The position numbers and the translations under genes were made by a program. DNA of 64,000 nt from JALYXI01 sp963795835 (lineage in GTDB: Bacteria; Acidobacteriota; Terriglobia; Bryobacterales; Bryobacteraceae): assembly GCA_963795835.1 (NCBI GenBank), contig CAWCJC010000008.1, forward strand, positions 372,001 to 436,000, given 5' to 3'. Within the stretch, counting starts at the first letter, position 1; each line of letters starts with the position of its first letter. The notes under the pieces are model-generated. The model searched no databases. It worked only from the letters and a program-made list of their open reading frames with translations, and was not told the DNA's origin. Positions 26,916 to 35,896 of this stretch are shown here, one piece after another.

Positions 26916-28972
26916 ACGATGCGGCTCTGGCCGTAATGTTTCTGATAGGCCGAGTAAGTGCCGTGATACAGGTAGCGGTTGCTCAGATCGGGCGTGGCGC
27001 CGTTCAGCGCGATGCCGGACACCCGTGCCCGCAGCCGCTCCAAAGTCTTGAGCATGACTTCGACGGACTTGCGGTTCGTCCGTCCCAGGCGCGCAATGAT
27101 CACGACGCGGTCGATCACGGCCGCAATCTGAAGGGGTTCTGAGAAGCCGAGCATCGGGGGAGCATCGACAATCACCATGTCATACTCGCCGCGTGCTTCA
27201 CGCAGAATCGTGGGGATTACGCGTTCTACCAGCGCGGCCACGGTGGGTGAGGGTGCTCCGGCCGGGAGGACATCGAGACCAGGGTGGGCGTCTACCGGAA
27301 CCAGCACGCTCCTCCAAGGCAACCCGTTTGCAATGACATCGGAAAGGCCGGTAGTGGAACGGTAGCCCAGCATTTGTTGAGTTCCGGGGCGGCGGAGGTC
27401 GGCGTCGACCAGCAGTGTGCGCTTGCCTTGCGCGGCGTGAATCATCGCCATGTGAACGGCGGTGGTGGTCTTACCTTCATCGGGAGCCGCGCTGGTAAAA
27501 AGAAGGGAGTGCGGACGGTCGCCTGTACCGGAGAGCAGCACGGAATTGCGAAGACTGCGAAGAGCTTCGTCGAAGTCGGCCGAGCCAGTCTTCCAATCGC
27601 GCACCAGGGGCAGCATGCCGATCATCTCGGCGCCGGGAATCTGCGCGAGAGAGTCGGGGTCGCGAACAGTGTGGTCCATGCTGTCCGTGATAATTGCGGC
27701 ACCGATGCTGAAAAACAGGCTGAGCAGAAGAGCGACAATCACGTTGTTGCGCACGTTGGGCGAGACCGGGGCCTCGGCGGGCTGCGCGGGATCGGCTAAG
27801 CGAACAGCGTTTCCATCAAAGCCGGCATTAACGCTCGATTCTTTGATGCGCTGCATGAGCTCCTCATAGAGCCGGCGATCGCTATCGGCTTCGCGCTGCT
27901 TGCTGAGATATTGCGTGGTCTTGTTTGAAAGCGCATCGACTTCGGCTTTAAGTTGGTCCGCGCTGCGGCGCAGCATCTGCTCACGGCCGAGCGCTTCCTG
28001 GTATTCGCTGTTTACGCGCTTCAACGTGTTGGTATTGCTGTTGGCAAGCGCCTGGCGGATAGCATCCACGTTCATTTGCGCTTTGATGTACTCCGGGTGC
28101 TTCTTGCCATAAACGGCGGCGACTTCCGCGAATTTCTGCTGCGCCTCTTCCAATTGCGTGGCCAGCTTGCGCGTATTTTCGCCCTGATTGGACGTTTGGG
28201 CGGCTTCGAGCGATCCGGCGCGCACCGCGTTGAATGCGGCCTCACGCCTCACGCGTTCGTTCTGCGCGTTCATGTACTCGGTGTTGGTTTGGAGCAGCCG
28301 GCTGGTTAGGACATTGGTCTTCTCGTCCGGCGCGACAAAGTTCAGCTCGCGGCTATACTCGGCCACGGCTGCGCCCGATTGGTCTTTCTTCGCGCGCAGT
28401 TCCGCAATCTGGCTGCTCATGAATTTTGAGAGTTCGTTTGTGGCGTTCACCCGCATATCGTAGTTATGGCGGATATAGCTGCCGGCGACTGCGTTGGCGA
28501 TGGCGGCCGCGTTTTGCGGGGTGGAGGCGCGGTAAGTGATCAGGACAATGTAAGTGCCGGGGACATGGACCACCTTGAGACCGGGAAGGCTTGGGTCCAG
28601 ACGATATTTATCGGCCACAGGTTGCAAGACGGAAGCGGATTGGATAAGACGAACCTGCGTTGCGATGAACTGTTCGGAATCGCTGGGAGCCGCCTGGTTG
28701 GCGGCTTGACCGACTACGCCGCTTGGGTTCCTACGGTCGATATCGATGCTGGCGGTGGATTCATAAACGGGCGCGATCCGCTTCGAAATGAAGTACGAAA
28801 GAGCGGTGGCCGCGAGCACAAAGAGCGCGATCTTCCATGCTTGATGCCAGATGACCCAAAGGTAATGTGAGAAGTCCACAGGGGCTGCTTCGGGGGCTGG
28901 CGCCTGCGGACGCACTACCCACTGCCGGCGTTCTGCGAGTTCTGAAGGTTGTGGGGTTTCGGGAGACATCAT
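26912..28972 (-). CDS. wzc: Wzc-like polysaccharide co-polymerase with BY-kinase domain
   Basis: 686 residues. A Wzz domain lies between two membrane segments: the first at about 45-65 (AWKIALFVLAATALSYFI) and the second at about 412-430 (NNVIVALLLSLFFSIGAAII). Between them is a long periplasmic coiled coil. The cytoplasmic tyrosine-kinase domain has Walker A SAAPDEGKTTTAVHM, Walker A' LLVDADLRRPG and Walker B MVIVDAPPM, and ends in a tyrosine-rich tail (RYLYHGTYSAYQKHYGQ). Such proteins control chain length and, with Wza, span the envelope for export, cycling through tail autophosphorylation. It is the central gene of the operon, upstream of the GT4 pair. Confidence 0.95.
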   Translation of the reverse strand: MMSPETPQPSELAERRQWVVRPQAPAPEAAPVDFSHYLWVIWHQAWKIALFVLAATALSYFISKRIAPVYESTASIDIDRRNPSGVVGQAANQAAPSDSEQFIATQVRLIQSASVLQPVADKYRLDPSLPGLKVVHVPGTYIVLITYRASTPQNAAAIANAVAGSYIRHNYDMRVNATNELSKFMSSQIAELRAKKDQSGAAVAEYSRELNFVAPDEKTNVLTSRLLQTNTEYMNAQNERVRREAAFNAVRAGSLEAAQTSNQGENTRKLATQLEEAQQKFAEVAAVYGKKHPEYIKAQMNVDAIRQALANSNTNTLKRVNSEYQEALGREQMLRRSADQLKAEVDALSNKTTQYLSKQREADSDRRLYEELMQRIKESSVNAGFDGNAVRLADPAQPAEAPVSPNVRNNVIVALLLSLFFSIGAAIITDSMDHTVRDPDSLAQIPGAEMIGMLPLVRDWKTGSADFDEALRSLRNSVLLSGTGDRPHSLLFTSAAPDEGKTTTAVHMAMIHAAQGKRTLLVDADLRRPGTQQMLGYRSTTGLSDVIANGLPWRSVLVPVDAHPGLDVLPAGAPSPTVAALVERVIPTILREARGEYDMVIVDAPPMLGFSEPLQIAAVIDRVVIIARLGRTNRKSVEVMLKTLERLRARVSGIALNGATPDLSNRYLYHGTYSAYQKHYGQSRIV

Positions 28973-28983
28973 GAGCGCTGGTT

Positions 28984-31140
28984 TTATTTAAGAGCCACGC
29001 TCTTGACGATGGACGTACCCTTAGCGTTCGATGCCGTAAGAGAGACGCTCTGAAGTGCGTTGATATCTCCGGTGACGGTAAGCGTCAGGGTGAGTGTGAA
29101 CTGGCTGCCGAAGGGACGGGAAGCAGGGTCGGCATACCAGTTGGTGAAGGCACTTGAAACGTCGACGTTTTGCGAGGTGGTTTGCAGGTTGGTGCCGGAC
29201 ACGCCAGTGAATTGCAGGGCGAGTTGTTGCACGGAGCGGGAAGTGGAATAGCCACTGATCAGAAGCTGTATGGAACTCGAGCTCACCGTCCCGAGCCGAA
29301 CGGAGCTCAACTGGGGCGGCCCTTGCGGGATCGTGGTACTTACCGAGGGTGCCGTGGTGGGTGTGATATCCACGGTTCCGATCGTGAAGTTGGCAGTGAG
29401 CAGAACTCTTCCGGAGACGGTGCCGGTCTGGAATGGCGCGCTTCTCCCGAGTTGATCGAAAACGGCTTGGGTGGTGTTCGCGGGAATCGTGAAATTCACG
29501 GTGCGCGTGCCATTGGCGAACTGAATTGCGGGATCGTCGGTGAAGGAATCGGAAAGGAACGTAAGCGTCAGAGCGCCCCGGAGGTCGGAGGTGTAGGGCT
29601 TTGCAATCTGAACGGTTGCGGTGGGCTGTTGGAGCGGATCGGTTTGCGCGCTTACGCCGGAGATGGTGACTGCGGGCAGGGCCGCGGGGGGATCGCCTGA
29701 GCCGACCAGTGTAAAAAGGAGGTCGTTGATGGTCAGCGTGCCGGTGACAGCTCCCGTCGCGAGGGGCGTGAAACGAACTTCGAAGCTTTGGGATTGCCCT
29801 GCCGCAAGAGCCACAGGAAGCGGCGAGGGCGGAGTTGTGAAAACAGTGCCTGAAGCGCTGAAGGAACTGACAGTGGCGGGAAGGTTGCCGGTGTTCGTGA
29901 CGGTGACGAACACGGAGCGGCGCGTACCGACAGCCGTATTTGGCACGGCGATGGTGCCTCTGTTCAAGATGGGGATGGGCCCGGTTCCGTAATCGACGGT
30001 TACTGTCAGAAGCGAGCCGAGTCCATTGCCGGCAAGCAGGAACACGTCATTGCCGATTTGCAGCCGGCCGGTGGTAGGTCCAGGTTTTGAAGGTTGAAAG
30101 ACGACGTCGAAGGTGGAGAAGTTGGTTGCGGGAAGCACTCTGGGCAGGGCGGGGACGTTGGCGAGGGTGAAGTCGGCGCCGGAGATACTGATGTTGGAAA
30201 GCGTGCCGTCCGCGTTTCCGGTGTTGGTTACTTGGACAGTGACGGTACTCTTGGCGACGCCATCGGCTGTGGTGTCGGGAAAGGTAACAGTCTGGCCGGG
30301 GAGGAGCGGTTTCGCTGTTGTCCCGGTGAGCGTCTGGTAGGTGAGGGCGGCGATAGTGCCTTGGCCATCCAGCAGATAGGTGCCGCTTGTTCCGTTAATG
30401 CTCACCATGAGGCTGCCGCTGTAGCGCTTGGCCGCTAGCGGCGCGAAGTTGATGACGAAACGGAAATCACCGCCAGCGGGGACGCTAGCGGGAACCAAGC
30501 TGAGGCTGCTGAGTTTGTAGCCATCACCCGTAAGCGAGACGCTATCCACCGTAGCGGGCGCAGTGCCCGTGTTGCTGACGACGAAGGTAGCCTGGCTAGT
30601 GGAGTTGACCGGAGTGTTCGGGAAGGAGATCGTGTTGCCGCTCGAGATCGTGGTCTGGTTGTTGGTGGGCGAAACAATATAGCTGGTGGAAACTTTCGAA
30701 GAGATCACACGGCCGGAGAGCGTGAATGCGTAATCGAAGCTGAGGTTGTTTTCACTCACCAATGTGAATTGAAGCGTGCCCGTGGCGAAGTCTCCGGCGG
30801 TCGGCGCAAATACGATCGCGATCGTCCCGAATCCACTGGCCATGGGGGGTACGGTGGCGCTCTGCTGGCTTACAGAAAAGGCCGCGCCCCGAATGAGGGG
30901 AGTTTTGATGGCGTAGGTGTGGGTCGAATTCTGGCTGGTCTGAATCAGCAGGGTGACGGTTGAGGTCTTGCCGGATACGGTATCGGGGAAGGCAATCGCA
31001 TTCAGGGGCGGCGTGACTGGTACCGGTGTCCCATTGCTACTCGATTGATAGTAGAAATTAATGCTGCTGGCCAGATCGTCTGCGCGCCCCGAGCCGGCAA
31101 ACGCGAGCACAGCCAGGAGGCTTGTGAAGAGTTTGGTCAC
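28984..31140 (-). CDS. Secreted choice-of-anchor-D (ASH-like) repeat protein
   Basis: 718 residues with a signal peptide (MTKLFTSLLAVLAFAGSGRA). The rest is a string of about six immunoglobulin-like beta domains with the recurring pattern FP.T..(G)...VTV.VTNTGN..(A/G)T(V/L)..(I/F)S.SG..F, as in choice-of-anchor-D/ASH modules. No catalytic residues are visible. It lies in an exopolysaccharide operon between wzc and a beta-propeller-like gene (stop-start gap of 3 bases). It may be a structural or matrix protein exported with the polysaccharide, or a periplasmic scaffold for the export machine. That role is inferred from position only. Confidence 0.75.
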   Translation of the reverse strand: MTKLFTSLLAVLAFAGSGRADDLASSINFYYQSSSNGTPVPVTPPLNAIAFPDTVSGKTSTVTLLIQTSQNSTHTYAIKTPLIRGAAFSVSQQSATVPPMASGFGTIAIVFAPTAGDFATGTLQFTLVSENNLSFDYAFTLSGRVISSKVSTSYIVSPTNNQTTISSGNTISFPNTPVNSTSQATFVVSNTGTAPATVDSVSLTGDGYKLSSLSLVPASVPAGGDFRFVINFAPLAAKRYSGSLMVSINGTSGTYLLDGQGTIAALTYQTLTGTTAKPLLPGQTVTFPDTTADGVAKSTVTVQVTNTGNADGTLSNISISGADFTLANVPALPRVLPATNFSTFDVVFQPSKPGPTTGRLQIGNDVFLLAGNGLGSLLTVTVDYGTGPIPILNRGTIAVPNTAVGTRRSVFVTVTNTGNLPATVSSFSASGTVFTTPPSPLPVALAAGQSQSFEVRFTPLATGAVTGTLTINDLLFTLVGSGDPPAALPAVTISGVSAQTDPLQQPTATVQIAKPYTSDLRGALTLTFLSDSFTDDPAIQFANGTRTVNFTIPANTTQAVFDQLGRSAPFQTGTVSGRVLLTANFTIGTVDITPTTAPSVSTTIPQGPPQLSSVRLGTVSSSSIQLLISGYSTSRSVQQLALQFTGVSGTNLQTTSQNVDVSSAFTNWYADPASRPFGSQFTLTLTLTVTGDINALQSVSLTASNAKGTSIVKSVALK

Positions 31141-31143
31141 CGA

Positions 31144-32067
31144 TTAATTGGCTGGAACGAAATAGGTTCGCATTCCTTCTGAAGTAAACAGCGTGAAAGG
31201 TAAAGAGTCCAGATTGTTCAGCAGCAGCAGGGTGCGGTCGGTTAAGGGGCGCAGTTGCGTGGGAACGATATCGAGCGCAATCTGTTGCAGTGGGCTGCCG
31301 CTTGGGTCGATTACCAAGAGAGCTTGGGCAGTGGCATCAGCCGCCACGATCAGGCCGTTGGGCATTACCGCAAGCGCGATCGGCTGAACTGAGGACGCGA
31401 ACACGGCCGTTTCGGATTGTTGCGGAGAGTTTTGAGCGCGCAGTATTTGCTGTCCCGCGGCGTCGGCGATCCAAAGGTCTTTTTCAGTATTGGCCAGAGC
31501 AAGGGCGGTAACGGAAAGGCTGGTGCTCTGAATCAGGCGGTGCGTCGAACCATCCGCGCATAAAGTCTCTATCGAGCCGGTCGCTAGAATCGCGCAGCCG
31601 GTGGCATCGAGAACACCGGCGGTAACAGGGCCCGCGAGAGCGGCTGTCGAGACAGGGTCTGACAATACGGGAGCTTGGTCGAGCGCGGTGGCAAACCGGA
31701 GAGTCTGGAGTGACGCGGAATAAAGGATCGCGGCGGTTCCTGTCGCGTTGCGGGCCAGAATGCGGGCATCGGGAGCGGCTTCGCCTAAGTCGGTGAGGAC
31801 GGGGGTGGATTTCAGGGCGCTGACGATGACCAAGTGTGCGGGCTGGTCCGTAGTCAGGGCCACCGCGAGATCGCCGGAGGGAGCAAATTCCGCCGCTGCG
31901 ATTCCGTTAGGAAGGGAGAGCGGGTCGGCGAGGCGCAGCGCACCGGGAATGCCGACAATGGCACGGATGGTAGCGGTTCTGATGTCGAGTGTCCAGCCCG
32001 AGACCGGTCCGGCAGGGCCCGCTGCGTGGAGGGCGGTTGCAGCGAGGAGCAGGATTGCCGATTTCAC
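31144..32067 (-). CDS. Secreted beta-propeller-like protein of unknown function
   Basis: 307 residues with a signal peptide (MKSAILLLAATALHAAGP). The remainder alternates short hydrophobic strands with small turns (GDLAVALTTDQPAHLVIVSA, NATGTAAILYSASLQTLRF, PNGLIVAADATAQALLVID), the texture of a six- or seven-bladed propeller. No catalytic motif is apparent. It overlaps the downstream secretory gene's neighbour set tightly: 3 bases before the ASH-like gene and 4 bases into the preceding Ig-like gene. This places it in a trio of unknown exported proteins inside the polysaccharide operon. The propeller call is structural inference. Confidence 0.6.
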   Translation of the reverse strand: MKSAILLLAATALHAAGPAGPVSGWTLDIRTATIRAIVGIPGALRLADPLSLPNGIAAAEFAPSGDLAVALTTDQPAHLVIVSALKSTPVLTDLGEAAPDARILARNATGTAAILYSASLQTLRFATALDQAPVLSDPVSTAALAGPVTAGVLDATGCAILATGSIETLCADGSTHRLIQSTSLSVTALALANTEKDLWIADAAGQQILRAQNSPQQSETAVFASSVQPIALAVMPNGLIVAADATAQALLVIDPSGSPLQQIALDIVPTQLRPLTDRTLLLLNNLDSLPFTLFTSEGMRTYFVPAN

Positions 32068-32663
32068 TTGGGGCCTCCCACAGAAATGCCACCGACGCTG
32101 ATGGTTGTCGGCGTGGGCGCGACGATCGCTTTCGCGCCGCCGCCACTCAATGCAAGCGTCAACCCGATGGCTAAGGCAGTAGCGCCAATCACGCCGGCTA
32201 CGATCAAAGTATTCCGAAGTTTGTGGCTGGGCTTGTTGACCGCGTAGATACGCGCGACTTGGGTGAGGGTGGCACTATTCTCCTCATTAAAAGTGGCGGT
32301 GCCGATCCGTCCGGCGTAACGTGCTTCCACGTTCACCGGGAAGGAGCCCGGCTCTGCATTAGGAACCAGGTTGTCAACGCGCGCGCGGCCCTCCGTATCG
32401 GTCCAGGCAAGAAATGAGTGGCTTCGGCCGACTTCGCCGCTGGGACCTGTGCTGGGAGTGGAGAACTGGACACGGGCGGTGGGGACGATGCGATCTGCTT
32501 CGTCGCGGACTTCGACAACAATGGCGCTGCCCTGGCTTTTCTTGATGCTATTGACCGATCCCTGGCCTTCAAGGATGGCGATCTTGAGCGTTTGCACCTG
32601 CTGGGCGTGCAAGGCAAAGATGAGCGAGCTTACGAAACAAAGTCTTGCCGCTTTTATCAGCAT
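32064..32663 (-). CDS. Exported Ig/invasin-like single-domain protein with C-terminal membrane anchor
   Basis: 199 residues. A signal peptide (about 1-20) is followed by one Ig-like domain of the invasin/intimin-linker type (VVEVRDEADRIVPTARVQFS, TDTEGRARVDNLVPN, FPVNVEARYAGRIGTATF). Next comes a basic stretch, a hydrophobic helix (about 153-173, NTLIVAGVIGATALAIGLTL) and a glycine/threonine-rich tail. The topology suggests anchoring in the inner membrane with the Ig domain in the periplasm. It starts the secreted-protein trio immediately downstream of the Wza-like gene and overlaps the propeller-like gene by 4 bases. The function is unknown. Confidence 0.65.
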   Translation of the reverse strand: MLIKAARLCFVSSLIFALHAQQVQTLKIAILEGQGSVNSIKKSQGSAIVVEVRDEADRIVPTARVQFSTPSTGPSGEVGRSHSFLAWTDTEGRARVDNLVPNAEPGSFPVNVEARYAGRIGTATFNEENSATLTQVARIYAVNKPSHKLRNTLIVAGVIGATALAIGLTLALSGGGAKAIVAPTPTTISVGGISVGGPK

Positions 32664-32682
32664 GTAAGTCTCTGGCTCCCCA

Positions 32683-33606
32683 TCATCGAGCTGCCGTGTA
32701 GATCAGGATGCCGCTCCCGACGGCCGTACCGAACGCCAGAATTCGGTCCAGAATCGCAAGGGTATCGCGCCGTTTGCGGTTGTCGGGAATGAAGAGAATG
32801 TCGTCGGGGACGAGCGGATAATCGGCTGCCTGCTGATGCAGGATCGCTTCAAGATTGATCGGAATCTGGTGCTTGGTGCCGCTCACTTCATCACGGCGAA
32901 TCACGTAAATTTCTTTGGCATGGGAAGGGCCCAGACCGCCTGAAAGCGAAATCGCCTTGAGGATTGTGGTGTCGGTTCGATCCAGAACGGGATAAGAGCC
33001 TGGGGTGTGCACGTCGCCCAAAACGTAGAGGCGGCCCGCCGGGGGCACGCGAATCTCTTCATGGCCCGTTAAGATCAAGTTGGATTCGTTGTTATCGGAT
33101 TGCAGCAGATCGCGAACCAGTATGTGGCGGGTAGCACCGCCGGTGGTGAGGAGAAGTTCGGGGCCGGCCTCAGGGCTAAAGCCTCCGGCGCGGATAATCG
33201 CCTCAGAGAGTGTCACCTTGCCGACAGCCTGAAAAATAAGGGGGTTCTTGACCGCGCCGATCACGCTCACAGGTCGGCTGGTATATTCCACCACCGTGAC
33301 AGAAACGCTGGGATTCACAACGAGTTCTTCATTGCGGAGAACGTCGCGAACCTGGGATTCCACCTCCACAGGCAGCTTGCCCTGTACATTAAGGGGGGCG
33401 CGAAGCAAGGGAAGGGTAACAGAGCCATCTGCTGAGACGCGCAAGGCCCTGGTGAACTCGGGGAAGTTGAGAACTTGAATTTGAATGAGGTCGCCCGGAC
33501 CGATGGGCTGTGAGGGAAGAGAAGTGCTCACTTGTCCGAACAACGCAGGACAGGCGGCCAAGAAGGCGGCGAAAGAAAGCGCGGTCAAGGCCGCTGTTCT
33601 AATCAT
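32683..33606 (-). CDS. wza: Wza-like polysaccharide export protein with SLBB domains
   Basis: 307 residues from ATG 33606 (MIRTAALTALSFAAFLAACP, a signal peptide). A start 29 codons upstream has no signal sequence and is rejected. The Poly_export motif IGPGDLIQIQVLNFPEFTRA is followed by DGSVTLPLLRAPLNVQGKLP, then two SLBB domains (SVIGAVKNPLIFQAVGKVTL, YVLGDVHTPGSYPVLDRTDT). The C-terminus ends in a hydrophobic helix (about 285-303), as in outer-membrane translocons. It forms the exit pore coupled to Wzc. The start lies inside the last 8 bases of the preceding glycosyltransferase gene. Confidence 0.93.
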   Translation of the reverse strand: MIRTAALTALSFAAFLAACPALFGQVSTSLPSQPIGPGDLIQIQVLNFPEFTRALRVSADGSVTLPLLRAPLNVQGKLPVEVESQVRDVLRNEELVVNPSVSVTVVEYTSRPVSVIGAVKNPLIFQAVGKVTLSEAIIRAGGFSPEAGPELLLTTGGATRHILVRDLLQSDNNESNLILTGHEEIRVPPAGRLYVLGDVHTPGSYPVLDRTDTTILKAISLSGGLGPSHAKEIYVIRRDEVSGTKHQIPINLEAILHQQAADYPLVPDDILFIPDNRKRRDTLAILDRILAFGTAVGSGILIYTAAR

Positions 33607-35890
33607 TCTCACGAAAATGCGAACATTCAAGTGTAGCGCGAACGAAGCTTTTTTCGTACTGGGCAGCGACGGCGACGCTGCCGAACCTTTCACGGATAAG
33701 CGGAGCGGCTTTTATGGCATTTTCGCGGTAACGGTCCAGGTGGCCGAGCCAAGTTTCGAAACCGGCCGAGTAGCGGGCAAGATTCCAGTCACAGGGCGTG
33801 ATGGCACCGGTTCCGTATTCCTCTAGGATCAGCGCGACATCGCCCACGTCAGTGGAGTAGATGGGCACGCCCATGGCGAGCGCCTCCAGCATGCTGATGG
33901 GCAGGCCTTCGTATTCGGAGGCACTGAGCAGGCCGTCCATGGTGGCGAAGAGCTCGCCCATACGGTCGGAGAAGCGGACCCGGCTCACATTCTTGAGCGC
34001 ATTCTGTTCAATGAAGGCATCGGCCTTAGCTCCCAATTCGCCGTCTCCGATCATCAGAAAGCGATGATCCGGCATGGCGCGAACAAACTCCAGAAATTCA
34101 AGAGGCCGTTTCTGAACGGTAAAGCGGCCTACCCAACCGAAGACCGGCATGGGTTGCGGCGTGCGACGAGGGGGCCCGAGCGCTTGCAGATTGACTGAGT
34201 GGTAGATCATATCGATGCGGTCCGCCGGGATGCCGTACTTGTTGATGAACGTCTGTTCTATTTTGCGGTTGATGGCGATAAAGCGGTCATAGGATTGAAT
34301 CCCTGGGTCGTGATAGCGGCTGATCCACCCGGCTTCGGTGTCGTAGACCTGCTGGTCAACGATGGGGATGCCGGCGAAGACTCGGCGGATTTGCGCGGCG
34401 TTGTCACATTGCCAGGGGCTGCCGTTCGGGATCCAGACGAGCGCGGGCTTGTAGATATCCCTCAGGCGTTCCAGCATGGGGAGAAACAGCCGGGGTGGGG
34501 CGATTTCGGCGAGGTCGTAGAAGCCGTGGGTGGTGCCTTCGGCTGCGCCGTGTAGACTGCCCTGGTTTTCCTGGAGCCGTTCCACCGTGATGATGACGAA
34601 GCGGTAATGCGGAGCGAGTTGGCGCGTCATATCGATGACCAAACGCTCGACGCCACCCACGGCAAAGAGGGCGGGGAGGACGAAGACCATCGGGCGGGGA
34701 TCAGGTTGAGGGGGCTTGATGGTTACCGGCATCGGTACCGGCCGGTCTCTTCCAGAACGGGGAAGGGCTTCAATGGTGGAGAGGACGCCTCCGCCGGGGA
34801 AAAGCCGGGCGACAACGCCCTCGCCGGGCGGGCATGTGACGGAAACCTCGGACAGTGAGTGGTGGATCAATAGGTAGTCAAGCTCCTGGAATTCAAGAGC
34901 GAGCACGGCGTTTTGAAGGTGCTTCGTATTTAAGGCATTCAGGAGGGATGCCGGCCGGTATACATAGCGACCCGTCGGATTCGCGTCTACAAATTCGATT
35001 CCCTGGAACGCTGGTTCGAGCGTGAGGCGATAAAAGTCACGGCTTTCGTCTTGCGGGAGCACGATCGAGAGCAGGGGCTGCGGTCGGCGCTGGAGGTATG
35101 GGTTGGCCGCTAGGCCTTCAGCAAAGGCTTCGTTCTGTTGGAGCAGCGGGAAATCTTCGAGGAGCTTCGCGAACATAGCTTCGACTTCGCGATCGACTTT
35201 TCCAGAATCCTCTTTGATGGTGTTCGCGGCATGGACGCGATAAGAGAGCAGCGCGTGGGGCAGGTACTCGACTCGACCCAACAGAGCGGCCCTCAGACAG
35301 AAGTCCCAATCGTGCACGTAGCGGAGATCGGCGAAGCCTCCGATTTTGTCGAACAGCGTCTTTCGAAAGATGAGGTTGCTGGTGGTGGCGAGGAAGTTCT
35401 GATGAGCCAGGAGGGGGAGCCAGTCGCCTTGCCGGGCCATTGCCGGAACATCGAAATTCTTTGGGAAGGGGAGCTGTGGATCGAACATCGCGCGCTTGCC
35501 GCCCAGCTGATGACTCTTGCTGTCGATCACGAGCACGTGGCCGAACGCGAGATCGAAGGCGCGATAGCGCATGCGCCGGCGGATGAGCTCGAAGCGCGAG
35601 GGAGTGAAGACGTCGTCAGAATTGAGAACTGCGATCCATTCGCTGGTCGCAAGCTTCACGAGTTCATTCAGCGTTGCGTGCGCGCCGAGATTACCGCGTC
35701 CGGGTAGCGTTACATCGCGGACTTTGGCCAGCGCCCCTCCCGAGAGTTTGCGGGCCAGGGCGGCGCTGTTATCGGAGGAGCCATCGTCGAGCAGGAGAAC
35801 TTCGGAGACTAACGGACTACGCGCTGCGGAGAGAACGCATTCCGTGAGATAACGCTCGTGGTTGTAGACGGGAATGACGACGGAGAACAT
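33599..35890 (-). CDS. Two-domain glycosyltransferase (GT2 N-terminal, GT4 C-terminal)
   Basis: 763 residues joining two enzymes. The N-terminal GT-A domain begins FSVVIPVYNHERYLTECVLS, with LLDDGSSDNSAALARKL and a later HDWDFCLRAALLG segment. The C-terminal GT-B domain starts near 390 (VFVLPALFAVGGVERLVIDM), with VFGWVGRFTVQKRPLEFLEF and the donor-site SEYEGLPISMLEALAMGVPI. A single polypeptide may add two successive sugars to the repeat unit. A middle segment (about 260-380) has no recognisable domain. It follows the GT2 gene by 6 bases and overlaps the wza-like start by 8 bases. Confidence 0.9.
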   Translation of the reverse strand: MFSVVIPVYNHERYLTECVLSAARSPLVSEVLLLDDGSSDNSAALARKLSGGALAKVRDVTLPGRGNLGAHATLNELVKLATSEWIAVLNSDDVFTPSRFELIRRRMRYRAFDLAFGHVLVIDSKSHQLGGKRAMFDPQLPFPKNFDVPAMARQGDWLPLLAHQNFLATTSNLIFRKTLFDKIGGFADLRYVHDWDFCLRAALLGRVEYLPHALLSYRVHAANTIKEDSGKVDREVEAMFAKLLEDFPLLQQNEAFAEGLAANPYLQRRPQPLLSIVLPQDESRDFYRLTLEPAFQGIEFVDANPTGRYVYRPASLLNALNTKHLQNAVLALEFQELDYLLIHHSLSEVSVTCPPGEGVVARLFPGGGVLSTIEALPRSGRDRPVPMPVTIKPPQPDPRPMVFVLPALFAVGGVERLVIDMTRQLAPHYRFVIITVERLQENQGSLHGAAEGTTHGFYDLAEIAPPRLFLPMLERLRDIYKPALVWIPNGSPWQCDNAAQIRRVFAGIPIVDQQVYDTEAGWISRYHDPGIQSYDRFIAINRKIEQTFINKYGIPADRIDMIYHSVNLQALGPPRRTPQPMPVFGWVGRFTVQKRPLEFLEFVRAMPDHRFLMIGDGELGAKADAFIEQNALKNVSRVRFSDRMGELFATMDGLLSASEYEGLPISMLEALAMGVPIYSTDVGDVALILEEYGTGAITPCDWNLARYSAGFETWLGHLDRYRENAIKAAPLIRERFGSVAVAAQYEKSFVRATLECSHFREND

Positions 35891-35896
35891 CGCGCT

